Source: Rhodocyclales bacterium
GTDB taxonomy: Bacteria > Pseudomonadota > Gammaproteobacteria > Burkholderiales > Rhodocyclaceae
DNA: 36,997 nt
Direction: 5' to 3'
NCBI GenBank assembly: GCA_021413665.1
Contig: JAIOPW010000032.1
Location: forward strand, 1-36,997
Below the pieces are notes generated by a model, which saw only the letters and a list, made by a program, of their open reading frames with translations, was not told the origin of the DNA and searched no databases. How positions within the stretch are numbered: the first letter of the stretch is position 1; each line of letters begins with the position of its first letter. The position numbers and the translations under genes are program-made. Below are positions 16,127 to 23,860 of the stretch, in pieces.

Positions 16127-16156
16127 CTTCCCGGCGGCGTATTCGCGGCCGGGAAG
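16127..16156 (-). other. Intercistronic hairpin between livK and livG
   Basis: Perfect 9-bp inverted repeat CTTCCCGGC (16127-16135) / GCCGGGAAG (16148-16156) with a 12-base loop, just downstream of the livK stop on the minus strand. No strong T tract follows. Such elements commonly stabilise or partly terminate transcripts so that the binding protein is made in excess over the membrane components. Confidence 0.55.
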
Positions 16157-16166
16157 ACGGAGGGCG

Positions 16167-17372
16167 TTACTTCCTGTTGCGGATCGGCAACTTGATTTCG
16201 TCGATGGTCACTTCATCGACCAGTTCGGGAATCGCCCAGGCCACGGCCGGATCAACCTTGATTTTGAAGTGGAACATGGACTGCAAGGCCTGGTGGTCTT
16301 CCTTGCGGAAAATCATCTTGCCCTTGGGCGTCTCGAAGCTCATGCCTTCCATGGTCGCGATCAACTTTTCGGTATCGGTGCTGCCGGCCTTCTTGAACGC
16401 CTCTACCAGAGCGATGCCTGCCGCCATGCCGCCGGCGGTGAAGAAGTCCGGAGGCGTGCCGTTGTAACGCTTCTTGTGCTCTTCGACCAGCCACTTGTTG
16501 ATCGGGTTCTTCGGGATGTCGTGGTAGTAGTAGGTGGCGCCTTCCATTCCGGGGAAGGCCTTGTAGGCCGCCATCGCGGGCAGGATGTTGCCGCCGGTCG
16601 CGATTTCGATGCCGTAGCGCTTGGGATCAAGGTCACTGATCTTGAACGGGTTGCCGGCACCGGCCCAGTTGATGAAGATGATCTTGCGGCAGGTCTTGTC
16701 CTTGGCCGAATCACAGCGGTCCTTCAATGCATCGAAAAGGCGCTGTGCCGAGGCGGTGAAGTCGTTGGTGGCCATCGGGGCGTACTCTTCAAACACCAGC
16801 TTGCCCTTGCTGCCGGCGAAGGCGTCCTTGAAGGCCTTGACGAAGTCCTTGCCGAAAGCGGAATCCTGCGCCAGCGTGGCGACGTAGGTGCCTTCCTTCT
16901 TGCCCAGCGCATAGCCGTTGGAAATCGCGTCCTGGCTCGAGTTGCGGCCGGTGCGGAAGATGTAGCGATTCCATTTGTCACCGGTAATCGAATCGGCAAC
17001 CGCAGGCTCGACCAGCAGCACCTTCTTGTATTCCTCGGCGACCGGCAGCATCGCCAGGGCGACACCGGAACTGGTCGGGCCGACGGCGATGTCGACCTTG
17101 TCGTCGCCATAGGCAGCGGCCAACTGGGCCTTGCCGATGTCCGGCTTGCCCTGGGTGTCCTTCTCGATGACCACGATCTTGCGGCCTGCGATTTCCATCT
17201 TGCCGCCGGTGGCGTACTCAAGGCCCATCATGAGGCCGATGTGGGTCTGCTTGGCGTAAGCCTCCAAGGCGCCGGTCTTGTCATAGACGTGGGCAACTTT
17301 GATGTTCTGCGCCAATGCGAACGCGGGAACCAGACAGCAGGCCGAGACGGCCAATGCGAAACGTTTCAGCAT
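16167..17372 (-). CDS. livK: Periplasmic substrate-binding protein of Liv-type ABC transporter
   Basis: A 401-residue type I periplasmic binding protein (LivJ/LivK, Peripla_BP_6 type). The N-terminus is a clear Sec signal peptide (MLKRF followed by ALAVSACCLVPAFALA, cleavage near residue 21). The mature part starts QNIKVAHVYDKTGALEAYAKQ, with the ligand-binding GPTSSGVALAMLPVAEEYKK region near 95-115. Ligand cannot be read from sequence; relatives bind leucine, amides, aromatic acids and dicarboxylates. The start ATG at 17372 has the strong ribosome site AAGGAG (8-base spacing). It is the first gene of the liv/acyl-CoA operon, preceded by a leader that contains a perfect small hairpin. Confidence 0.92.
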   Translation of the reverse strand: MLKRFALAVSACCLVPAFALAQNIKVAHVYDKTGALEAYAKQTHIGLMMGLEYATGGKMEIAGRKIVVIEKDTQGKPDIGKAQLAAAYGDDKVDIAVGPTSSGVALAMLPVAEEYKKVLLVEPAVADSITGDKWNRYIFRTGRNSSQDAISNGYALGKKEGTYVATLAQDSAFGKDFVKAFKDAFAGSKGKLVFEEYAPMATNDFTASAQRLFDALKDRCDSAKDKTCRKIIFINWAGAGNPFKISDLDPKRYGIEIATGGNILPAMAAYKAFPGMEGATYYYHDIPKNPINKWLVEEHKKRYNGTPPDFFTAGGMAAGIALVEAFKKAGSTDTEKLIATMEGMSFETPKGKMIFRKEDHQALQSMFHFKIKVDPAVAWAIPELVDEVTIDEIKLPIRNRK

Positions 17373-17411
17373 GTTCGATCTCCTTGAGGGCGGATTACTC
17401 ACTGCAAAAAT

Positions 17412-17428
17412 CCGGTGCGCAGCACCGG
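17412..17428 (-). promoter_or_regulatory. Hairpin in the livK upstream leader
   Basis: Perfect 7-bp palindromic stem CCGGTGC-GCA-GCACCGG centred 48 bases upstream of the livK ATG, inside the 199-base spacer 17373-17571 between tatC and livK. It could be an operator, an mRNA 5' stem-loop, or part of a terminator for tatC. No T run follows it and no convincing -35/-10 pair was found; an ATTGTA/TACAAT box at 17444-17449 is the only weak -10 candidate for livK. Confidence 0.4.
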
Positions 17429-17571
17429 CTCGCATTGGATTTCATTGTAGATCAATAAAAGGATTGGATGCACTGCGGCAGAAATGTTTTCGCGAAGGAC
17501 ATTTCATCGGCCGCGATCGTCGAAAGACCGCGCTCCATCGTGCCTTGGTCGTGCCTGCCGGGCTTCTGCCC

Positions 17572-18390
17572 TCAAGTCTTCTGGTCGTTCGAATGCTGCT
17601 CGGCGCGATCGAGTTCCCGATTCATTTCCTCGTCCGACGGCGGCCGGTAATCCGACTCGCCGGGTGATTCCGCGGCAGGACGCACGATGACGCTCGCCAA
17701 TACGATTCCCAGCTCATAGAGCAGCCACAACGGCACCGCCATCATGAACTGGGAAATCACGTCGGGTGGCGTAAACACCGCGCCGACCACGAAGGCGCCG
17801 ACGATCACATAGGGTCGCCACTCGCGCAGCTTGACCACGTCGACGATGCCGACCTTGACCAGCACGATGACGATCACCGGCACCTCGAAGGTGACGCCGA
17901 AGGCGAGGAACATGGTGAGGACGAACGAGAAATATTTCTCGATGTCGGTCATCCAGGCCACGCCCTCGGGCGCGAATTTCGACATGAAACCGAACACCAT
18001 CGGAAAAAAGGCGAAGTACGCGAAGGCCATGCCGATGAAGAACAACAATACAGAGGCCACCAGCAGCGGAATCGCGAGCTTCTTCTCGTGGGCATAAAGC
18101 CCCGGCGCAACGAAAGCCCAGACCTGATACAGCACGTAGGGCAATACGACCAGGAAGGCGACCGTCAGCGCGACCTTCATCGGCACCAAAAATACGCCGA
18201 CCACATCGGTGGCGATCATCTGGCCACCCGCCGGCAGGGTCGCCAGCAACGGCGCGGCGAGCAGCGAATAAAGCTCGCGGGCATAGAAAGCCAGCGGCAC
18301 GAACGCAACGCCGACCGCGATGAGGACACGAATCAAGCGGTCGCGCAGCTCGACCAAGTGGGAGAGAAAAGTCTCCTGCGCTTCAGCCAT
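17572..18390 (-). CDS. tatC: Sec-independent protein translocase subunit TatC
   Basis: A 272-residue polytopic inner-membrane protein, the twin-arginine signal receptor of the Tat pathway. The conserved N-terminus FLSHLVELRDRLIRVL (about 7-22) and six hydrophobic segments are visible, with the first periplasmic loop around PLLATLPAGGQMIATDVVGVF and the conserved KLREWRPYVIVGAF after helix IV. The C-terminal tail (PAAESPGESDYRPPSDEEMN) is charged and cytoplasmic. The ATG at 18390 lies inside the 3' end of tatB (8-base overlap), so translation is coupled. Last gene of the his-hinT-tat unit. Confidence 0.95.
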   Translation of the reverse strand: MAEAQETFLSHLVELRDRLIRVLIAVGVAFVPLAFYARELYSLLAAPLLATLPAGGQMIATDVVGVFLVPMKVALTVAFLVVLPYVLYQVWAFVAPGLYAHEKKLAIPLLVASVLLFFIGMAFAYFAFFPMVFGFMSKFAPEGVAWMTDIEKYFSFVLTMFLAFGVTFEVPVIVIVLVKVGIVDVVKLREWRPYVIVGAFVVGAVFTPPDVISQFMMAVPLWLLYELGIVLASVIVRPAAESPGESDYRPPSDEEMNRELDRAEQHSNDQKT

Positions 18391-18856
18391 CGGCCTTCTT
18401 CGCCTCGGCAGGTACTGGCGCCGGCTCGGGTGCTGGTGCCGCAGCCCCATCGACAGCGGCCACGACTTCAGGAGTCGGCGCTGGTGACGCGGCGCTCTCG
18501 GGCAATGCCGTATCCGGCTGCGCCGCCGACGTATCGGAAGCGGCCCCGGAGGCCATGGCCCGAACCCTCTCCAGCGGGTCGACAACCTCACCCACCGAAC
18601 TTTCGACCTCGCGCATTTCATGGGTCACCGAGGATTCCAGGCTGTTCACCTGATCCGTGACCTGCTGCTGGAGCTTCTTCAGCTCATCGAGCTGAATCTC
18701 GCGATTGATGTCGGCCTTGACGTCGCCCACGTAGCGCTGTAACCGGCCGAGCAGGAGTCCGGCGGTACGCGCCACCTTCGGCAATCGCTCCGGGCCGATG
18801 ACGACCAGTGCCACCGCGGCGATGACCATCAATTCGGTAAGGCCGACGTCGAACAT
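18383..18856 (-). CDS. tatB: Sec-independent protein translocase subunit TatB
   Basis: A 157-residue TatB: N-terminal MFDVGLTELMVIAAVALVVIGPERLPKVAR with the membrane helix and the hinge glycine-proline-glutamate, then an amphipathic helix (about 23-60). A long, probably coiled, acidic region follows, ending in a low-complexity Ala/Pro-rich tail (APAPEPAPVPAE). The start at 18856 is the first residue of the conserved MFDVG; the longer open frame upstream runs through the tatA-tatB spacer and is rejected. An 88-base spacer containing a long hairpin separates it from tatA. Confidence 0.94.
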   Translation of the reverse strand: MFDVGLTELMVIAAVALVVIGPERLPKVARTAGLLLGRLQRYVGDVKADINREIQLDELKKLQQQVTDQVNSLESSVTHEMREVESSVGEVVDPLERVRAMASGAASDTSAAQPDTALPESAASPAPTPEVVAAVDGAAAPAPEPAPVPAEAKKADG

Positions 18857-18896
18857 AGTCTGAAATAGGGGGAAAGGGGACGGCAGAAGCAAGCAA

Positions 18897-18928
18897 GGGG
18901 AAGCGGGGCAACACCCGGTCCCTTCCCC
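18897..18928 (-). other. Long hairpin between tatA and tatB
   Basis: GGGGAAG-CGGG (18897-18907) pairs with CCCG (18914-18917) and CTTCCCC (18922-18928): 11 pairs with a 4-base bulge on one side and a 6-base loop. Lying between the tatA stop and tatB start, it is well placed to cut expression of tatBC relative to tatA. A smaller repeat CCTGA/TCAGG (18932-18949) overlaps the tatA stop. Confidence 0.55.
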
Positions 18929-18944
18929 CTGCCTGATTTCTCGA

Positions 18945-19166
18945 TCAGGTCTTGGTCTGTTCCCGGCGCGACTCGACGTCGATGGTCTGCCCGGTAACCT
19001 GCTGCGCCTCGGCCGGCTTGTCGGCCGACGCTTCCTTCATGCCGTCCTTGAAGCCCTTCACCGCGCCGCCGAGGTCCGACCCCATGTTGCGCAGTTTCTT
19101 GGTACCGAACACCAGCATGACAATCACCAACACAATCAACCAGTGCCAGATGCTGAATGATCCCAT
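18945..19166 (-). CDS. tatA: Sec-independent protein translocase subunit TatA
   Basis: A 73-residue TatA, the pore-forming or membrane-thinning component of the Tat translocon. N-terminal helix SFSIWHWLIVLVIVMLVFG (3-21), the FGTKKLRNMGSDLGGAVKGF hinge and amphipathic helix (21-40), then a charged tail. The ribosome site GAGGAGG upstream of the ATG is very strong, in line with the high TatA copy number known for this system. It lies 29 bases after hinT. Confidence 0.95.
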   Translation of the reverse strand: MGSFSIWHWLIVLVIVMLVFGTKKLRNMGSDLGGAVKGFKDGMKEASADKPAEAQQVTGQTIDVESRREQTKT

Positions 19167-19195
19167 CGTATTTCCTCCTCGCGCTCAGTGAGTTC

Positions 19196-19552
19196 TCAAA
19201 GCGCCCTGCGCTTAAGCATGGACCCCAGTGGCTCGGGGCCACCCAGGATATGAACGTGGAGATGATACACCTCCTGATGCCCGATCCGCCCCGTGTTGAT
19301 GATGGTGCGAAACCCCTCGTCGAGCCCCTGGCTCTTGGCCAGGTCGTTGGCCTTGGCCAGAATTCGCCCGAGCAGCATCTGATGGCTCATGTCAACCTCC
19401 ATCAACGAGCCGACGTGCAGCTTCGGCACGATCATGAAATGCACCGGTGCAATCGGGTTGATGTCGTGGAAGGCGAAGATATCCTCGTCTTCGTAAATTT
19501 TCTTCGACGGGATCTCGCCGCGCGCGATCCGGCAAAAAATGCAGTCGCTCAT
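19196..19552 (-). CDS. hinT: Histidine triad (HIT) nucleotide-binding protein, HinT
   Basis: A 118-residue HIT-family purine nucleoside phosphoramidase. The HxHxH triad is at 97-101 (YHLHVHILGG). The N-terminal CIFCRIARGEIPS with two cysteines (4 and 7) is typical of bacterial HinT. Its start overlaps the TGA of hisE (ATGA). The placement between hisE and tatA is the standard betaproteobacterial order. Confidence 0.95.
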   Translation of the reverse strand: MSDCIFCRIARGEIPSKKIYEDEDIFAFHDINPIAPVHFMIVPKLHVGSLMEVDMSHQMLLGRILAKANDLAKSQGLDEGFRTIINTGRIGHQEVYHLHVHILGGPEPLGSMLKRRAL

Positions 19553-19878
19553 GATCCGGGAGTCCTGCTCTTTTTCTCGTCGATGCCGGAAATGCCTTCG
19601 CGGCGGCGGAACTCGACCATCACGTCATCGACGCCGATGCCGAACTGGGTCAGCAGAATCATGCTGTGGAACCAGAGGTCGGTGACTTCGCGAACAATGT
19701 GCAGGCGATCCCCGTCCTTCGCTGCCATGATGGCTTCGGCAGCCTCCTCGGCGACTTTCTTGCAGATCGCATCGGTGCCCTTCGCATAAAGGCTGGCGAC
19801 ATAGGACGAATCGGGCGCGGCGCCCTTGCGTTCCAGCAGTGTTGCCTGGATGCGGTGCATGACTTCAAGATCAATCAC
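19549..19878 (-). CDS. hisE: Phosphoribosyl-ATP pyrophosphatase HisE
   Basis: A 109-residue HisE (second step of histidine synthesis) of the all-alpha MazG-like fold: KKVAEEAAEAIMAAKDGD (about 44-61) and REVTDLWFHSMILL carry the metal-binding acidic residues. The start is taken as GTG at 19878 because AAGGAG lies 8 bases upstream; the frame stays open further but without a signal. The preceding gene is hisF, only 33 bases away. The partner hisI (phosphoribosyl-AMP cyclohydrolase), usually between hisF and hisE or fused to HisE, is not here. Confidence 0.93.
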   Translation of the reverse strand: MIDLEVMHRIQATLLERKGAAPDSSYVASLYAKGTDAICKKVAEEAAEAIMAAKDGDRLHIVREVTDLWFHSMILLTQFGIGVDDVMVEFRRREGISGIDEKKSRTPGS

Positions 19879-19911
19879 TTGTATTTCTCCTTTGGATCCT
19901 TGATGGCGCAA

Positions 19912-20670
19912 TCACAGCCTTACCTCGATGCCGCGACTGCGCATGAATTCCTTGGCCTGGCGCACGGTGTACTCGCCGTAGTGGAAAATACTCGCCGCCA
20001 GAACAGCATCGGCGCGACCTTCCGTGACACCGTCGGCCAGATGCTGCAAGTTGCCGACGCCGCCGCTGGCGATCACCGGAATACCCACGGCCTCGGCAAT
20101 CGCCCGTGTCAGCGGCAGGTCGAAGCCGGCCTTGGTGCCGTCGCGGTCCATGCTGGTCAGCAGTATCTCGCCGGCTCCGAGGCTTTCGACCTGGCGCGCC
20201 CATGCGATGGCGTCCAGTCCGGTATTCTTGCGCCCGCCGTGGGTGAAGACCTCCCAGCGTCCCGGCGAAGTCTGCTTGGCGTCGACTGCCACCACGATGC
20301 ATTGCGCGCCGACCTTGGCAGAGGCGTCGGCAACCAGTTGCGGGTTGTTCACCGCGGCCGTGTTCATGCTGACCTTGTCGGCACCGGCATTCAGCAAGCG
20401 GCGCACGTCCTCGACCTGGCGCACGCCACCGCCCACCGTCAGCGGAATGAACACCTGCGAGGCCACCGCCTCGACAATGTGCAGGATGATGTCGCGATCG
20501 TCGGAACTGGCCGTGATGTCGAGAAAGGTGAGTTCGTCGGCGCCCTGCTCGTCGTAGCGACGCGCGATCTCCACCGGATCACCGGCATCGCGCAGTTCGA
20601 CGAAATTGACGCCCTTGACGACGCGGCCGGCATTGACGTCGAGACAGGGGATGATGCGCTTGGCAAGCAT
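19912..20670 (-). CDS. hisF: Imidazole glycerol phosphate synthase subunit HisF
   Basis: A 252-residue (beta/alpha)8 cyclase subunit of imidazole glycerol phosphate synthase. CLDVNAGRVVKG carries the catalytic Asp11; the second catalytic Asp is in LVAVDAKQ-like VVAVDAKQTS (about 130), and phosphate sites are IPLTVGGGV and VIASGGVGN. It uses ammonia channelled from HisH. The start overlaps the hisA stop by one base (TGATG). It is followed directly by hisE. Confidence 0.96.
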   Translation of the reverse strand: MLAKRIIPCLDVNAGRVVKGVNFVELRDAGDPVEIARRYDEQGADELTFLDITASSDDRDIILHIVEAVASQVFIPLTVGGGVRQVEDVRRLLNAGADKVSMNTAAVNNPQLVADASAKVGAQCIVVAVDAKQTSPGRWEVFTHGGRKNTGLDAIAWARQVESLGAGEILLTSMDRDGTKAGFDLPLTRAIAEAVGIPVIASGGVGNLQHLADGVTEGRADAVLAASIFHYGEYTVRQAKEFMRSRGIEVRL

Positions 20671-21413
20671 CAGCGACCGGAAAGCTTGTCTGCTTCCGCC
20701 TGTGCCTTCTTGAAGTCCAGCGTACCTTCGTAGATCGCGCGACCGGTGATGGCACCGGAAATGCCCTCGGCCTGCACCGCACAGAGCGCCTTGACGTCCT
20801 TCAGGCTGGCGATGCCGCCACTGGCGATCACGGGAATGCGCAGGGCCTGCGCCAGTTTCACCGTGGCTTCGACGTTCACGCCGGAGAGCATGCCGTCGCG
20901 TCCGATGTCGGTATAGATCACGGCTTCGACGCCGTAGTCCTCGAATTTCTTCGCCAGATCCACCACGTCGTGCCCGGTCATCTTCGACCAGCCGTCCACT
21001 GCCACCTTGCCGTCGCGGGCATCGAGCCCGACGATGATGTGGCCGGGAAACGCACCGCAGGCGTCGTGCAGGAAGCCGGGGTTCTTCACCGCGGCGGTGC
21101 CGATGATGACGTAGCTGACACCGTCGTCGAGGCAACGCTCGATGGTGTCCAGGTCGCGGATGCCGCCACCCAGCTGGACCGGAATCTCAGCGCCGACTTC
21201 GTCGAGGATGGCCTTGATCGCGCTTTCGTTCTTCGGCTTGCCGGCAAAGGCGCCGTTGAGGTCGACCAGGTGCAGGCGGCGCGCGCCTTGCTTGATCCAG
21301 TGACGGGCCATGGCCCCGGGGTCTTCGGAGAACACCGTGGCATCGTCCATTGCGCCCTGTTTCAAGCGGACGCAGTGACCATCCTTGAGATCAATCGCGG
21401 GTATCAGAAGCAT
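20670..21413 (-). CDS. hisA: Phosphoribosylformimino-5-aminoimidazole carboxamide ribotide isomerase HisA
   Basis: A 247-residue (beta/alpha)8 isomerase of histidine synthesis, homologous to HisF. LLIPAIDLKDGHCVRLKQG has the catalytic Asp8; VQLGGGIRDLDT and VIASGGIASLKD are the two phosphate-binding loops, and YTDIGRDGMLSG carries the second catalytic Asp (about 130). Placed between hisH and hisF as usual. Confidence 0.96.
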   Translation of the reverse strand: MLLIPAIDLKDGHCVRLKQGAMDDATVFSEDPGAMARHWIKQGARRLHLVDLNGAFAGKPKNESAIKAILDEVGAEIPVQLGGGIRDLDTIERCLDDGVSYVIIGTAAVKNPGFLHDACGAFPGHIIVGLDARDGKVAVDGWSKMTGHDVVDLAKKFEDYGVEAVIYTDIGRDGMLSGVNVEATVKLAQALRIPVIASGGIASLKDVKALCAVQAEGISGAITGRAIYEGTLDFKKAQAEADKLSGR

Positions 21414-21453
21414 AGGAAGGGGGAATCAGGGACTGAGCCTTGTGGCGGTCGGG

Positions 21454-22092
21454 TCAGGGATTCCAGCGCATGAAATTGGCCAGCAGTCGCAAGCCGGCCT
21501 GGGCGCTTTTTTCCGGGTGAAATTGCACGGCGAAGATGTTAGCGCGCGCAATCGCGCTGGTAAAGGGGATGCCGTAGCGGGTCGAGCCCGCAATCACGTC
21601 GGGGCTTTCGGGCTCGACGTAGTAGCTGTGCACGAAATAGAAGCGCGCGCCGTCCTCGATGCCATCCCAGATTGGGTGGGCTTCGGCCTGCTGCACCTGG
21701 TTCCAGCCCATGTGCGGGACCTTGAGCCGCGATCCGTCAGGCGCGACCATGTCCGCCAACGGGAAATGCGGCACCCGGCCCGGCAGGATTTCGAGGCCCA
21801 TGACGTCGCCCTCTTCGGCATGACCAAATAGCATCTGCAAGCCGACGCATATTCCAAGAAAGGGCTTTTCGGCGGCGGCACGGATCACGGCGTCGCGCAG
21901 GCCGCGCGCTGCCAGTTCGCGCATGCAGTCCGGCATCGCACCCTGGCCGGGCACGACGACACGATCCGCCGCGGCGATTTCCGCAGCGGCGGAACTGACA
22001 CGAACCTCGGCTTCGGGAGCAACATGCTCGATGGCCTTGGCCACCGAGCGCAGGTTGCCCATGCCATAATCGACTACAACAACCTTGCTCAT
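21454..22092 (-). CDS. hisH: Imidazole glycerol phosphate synthase glutaminase subunit HisH
   Basis: A 212-residue class I glutamine amidotransferase supplying ammonia to HisF. The triad is Cys82 (GICVGLQML), His192 and Glu194 (QFHPEKS); the oxyanion PGQGAMPDCM segment is at 48-57. The start ATG at 22092 is followed by VVVVDYGMGNLRSV. Ten bases separate it from hisB upstream; a 40-base spacer lies before hisA. Confidence 0.96.
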   Translation of the reverse strand: MSKVVVVDYGMGNLRSVAKAIEHVAPEAEVRVSSAAAEIAAADRVVVPGQGAMPDCMRELAARGLRDAVIRAAAEKPFLGICVGLQMLFGHAEEGDVMGLEILPGRVPHFPLADMVAPDGSRLKVPHMGWNQVQQAEAHPIWDGIEDGARFYFVHSYYVEPESPDVIAGSTRYGIPFTSAIARANIFAVQFHPEKSAQAGLRLLANFMRWNP

Positions 22093-22102
22093 GGAGAAAG
22101 AG

Positions 22103-22690
22103 TCAGAGCGAGCCTTTGGTCGAAGGAATGGCGCCGGCCGCGCGCGGGTCGGCCTCGACCGCCATGCGTAGCGCCCGGGCGAAGGCCTTGAACACCGTCT
22201 CGGCCTGGTGGTGCGAGTTGTCGCCGCGCAGGGCGTCGATATGCACCGTGATGTTGGCGTGATTCACCAGCCCCTGGAAGAACTCGCGCACCAGATCGAC
22301 ATCGAACTCGCCGATCGTGGCCCGCGTGAAAGGCACGTTGAACACCAGTCCCGGACGGCCGGACAGGTCCACCACCACACGCGACAAGGCCTCGTCGAGC
22401 GGCACGTAGGCATGGCCATAGCGGCGCAGGCCCTTTTTGTCACCCAGCGCCTTGGCCAGCGCCTGGCCGATGCTGATGCCGACATCCTCGATGGTGTGGT
22501 GCCCGTCGATGTGCAGGTCGCCTTTTGCTTCGACGCTCAGGTCGAGCATGCCGTGGCGTGCGATCTGGTCCAGCATGTGGTCGAAGAAGCCGATGCCGGT
22601 GGCGAGTTTGGAAACGCCGCTACCGTCGAGATCGAGGACAACGCGGATCTTCGTTTCCAGGGTGTTGCGTGAAATGTCGGCTTGCCGCAT
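22103..22690 (-). CDS. hisB: Imidazoleglycerol-phosphate dehydratase HisB
   Basis: A 195-residue single-function dehydratase. Manganese-binding histidine motifs are FFDHMLDQIARHG (about 36-48), DGHHTIEDVG (about 61-70) and DNSHHQAE (about 165). The ATG at 22690 (MRQADISRNTLET) gives the standard family length; an ATG at 22726 would add 12 residues not typical of the family. First minus-strand gene after the divergently oriented hisC, so its promoter should lie in the 100 bases 22691-22790. Confidence 0.95.
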   Translation of the reverse strand: MRQADISRNTLETKIRVVLDLDGSGVSKLATGIGFFDHMLDQIARHGMLDLSVEAKGDLHIDGHHTIEDVGISIGQALAKALGDKKGLRRYGHAYVPLDEALSRVVVDLSGRPGLVFNVPFTRATIGEFDVDLVREFFQGLVNHANITVHIDALRGDNSHHQAETVFKAFARALRMAVEADPRAAGAIPSTKGSL

Positions 22691-22790
22691 GGCGGTGGTG
22701 ATCGGACGAAGGGTCGAGGCCTGCATGATACCATCGGCCTAGTTCGCTGTACGCCTCTCACCACCACCCAAATTGCCATTCCAAACCGCC

Positions 22791-23855
22791 ATGAGCCGCT
22801 TCTGGAGCGATGTCGTCAAGGGGCTAACACCCTACGTGCCGGGCGAGCAACCCAGGCTCGCCAATCTCGTCAAGCTCAACACCAACGAGAACCCTTACGG
22901 CCCCTCACCGCGCGCGCTGGACGCGATCCGCGCCGCCACCGGCGAGTCGCTTAAGCTCTACCCCGACCCGAATGCCGAGCAGCTCAAGCTGGCGATCGGC
23001 AACTACCATGGCATCGACGCCCGCAACATCTTCGTCGGCAACGGCTCGGATGAGGTGCTGGCCCACACGTTCCTCGCCTTGCTCAAACACCGGCGGCCAA
23101 TCCTGTTCCCCGACATCAGCTACAGCTTCTACCCGGTGTATTGCGGGCTGTATCAGGTCGCCTTCGAAACCGTCCCGCTGCCCGACGACTTCTCGATCCG
23201 TGTCGCGGACTACGCCAAACCGAACGGCGGCATCATCTTTCCCAACCCGAACGCCCCGACCGGCTGCCTGGTGCCGCTGGCCGACATCGAATGGCTGCTG
23301 CGGACCAATCCCGACTCGGTGATGGTGGTCGACGAAGCCTATGTCGATTTCGGCGGCGAGAGCGCAATCCCGCTGATCGTCCGCTATCCGAACCTGCTGG
23401 TAGTGCAGACGCTGTCCAAGTCACGCTCGCTGGCCGGCCTGCGCGTCGGTTTCGCCGCCGGGCATGCCGACCTGATCGAGGCGCTGGAACGGGTCAAGAA
23501 CAGTTTCAACTCCTACCCGCTCGACCGCCTGGCGATCGCGGGTGCGGTTGCCTCATACGAGGACCGCGACTATTTCGAACAGACCTGCAAGGCGGTGATC
23601 GCCTCGCGCGAAAAGCTGGTGGCCGAACTGAAGGTACTCGGCTTCGAGGTGCTGCCGTCGGCAGCCAACTTCATCTTTGCCCGCCATCCGCGGCACGACG
23701 CGCAAGAGTCGGCGCTGGCGCTACGGCGGCGCGGCATCATCGTGCGCCACTTCAAGCAGCCGCGCATCGAGCAGTTCCTGCGCATCACGGTCGGCACCGA
23801 CGAGCAGTGTGCGGCACTGGCCATGGCGCTGCGGGAGATCGTCGGAAAAAGCTAG
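22791..23855 (+). CDS. hisC: Histidinol-phosphate aminotransferase HisC
   Basis: A 354-residue PLP-dependent fold type I aminotransferase. KLNTNENPYGPSP (28-40) is the HisC signature, FPNPNAPTG (150-158) and VVDEAYVDF (179-187) bind PLP, and Lys210 (TLSKSRSLAGLRVG) is the Schiff-base lysine. The ATG at 22791 is chosen over an in-frame TTG six codons upstream. The gene runs opposite to all other his genes in the window. Its stop is only 5 bases from the stop of the convergent DUF2855 gene. Elsewhere in the group hisC normally lies between hisD and hisB in the same direction. Confidence 0.95.
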   Translation: MSRFWSDVVKGLTPYVPGEQPRLANLVKLNTNENPYGPSPRALDAIRAATGESLKLYPDPNAEQLKLAIGNYHGIDARNIFVGNGSDEVLAHTFLALLKHRRPILFPDISYSFYPVYCGLYQVAFETVPLPDDFSIRVADYAKPNGGIIFPNPNAPTGCLVPLADIEWLLRTNPDSVMVVDEAYVDFGGESAIPLIVRYPNLLVVQTLSKSRSLAGLRVGFAAGHADLIEALERVKNSFNSYPLDRLAIAGAVASYEDRDYFEQTCKAVIASREKLVAELKVLGFEVLPSAANFIFARHPRHDAQESALALRRRGIIVRHFKQPRIEQFLRITVGTDEQCAALAMALREIVGKS

Positions 23856-23860
23856 CCGGA

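Noticed and set aside
20671..21135. Upstream extension of hisF to 407 codons
   Set aside because: Runs antiparallel-frame through hisA; HisF starts at MLAKRIIPCLDV as in the family.
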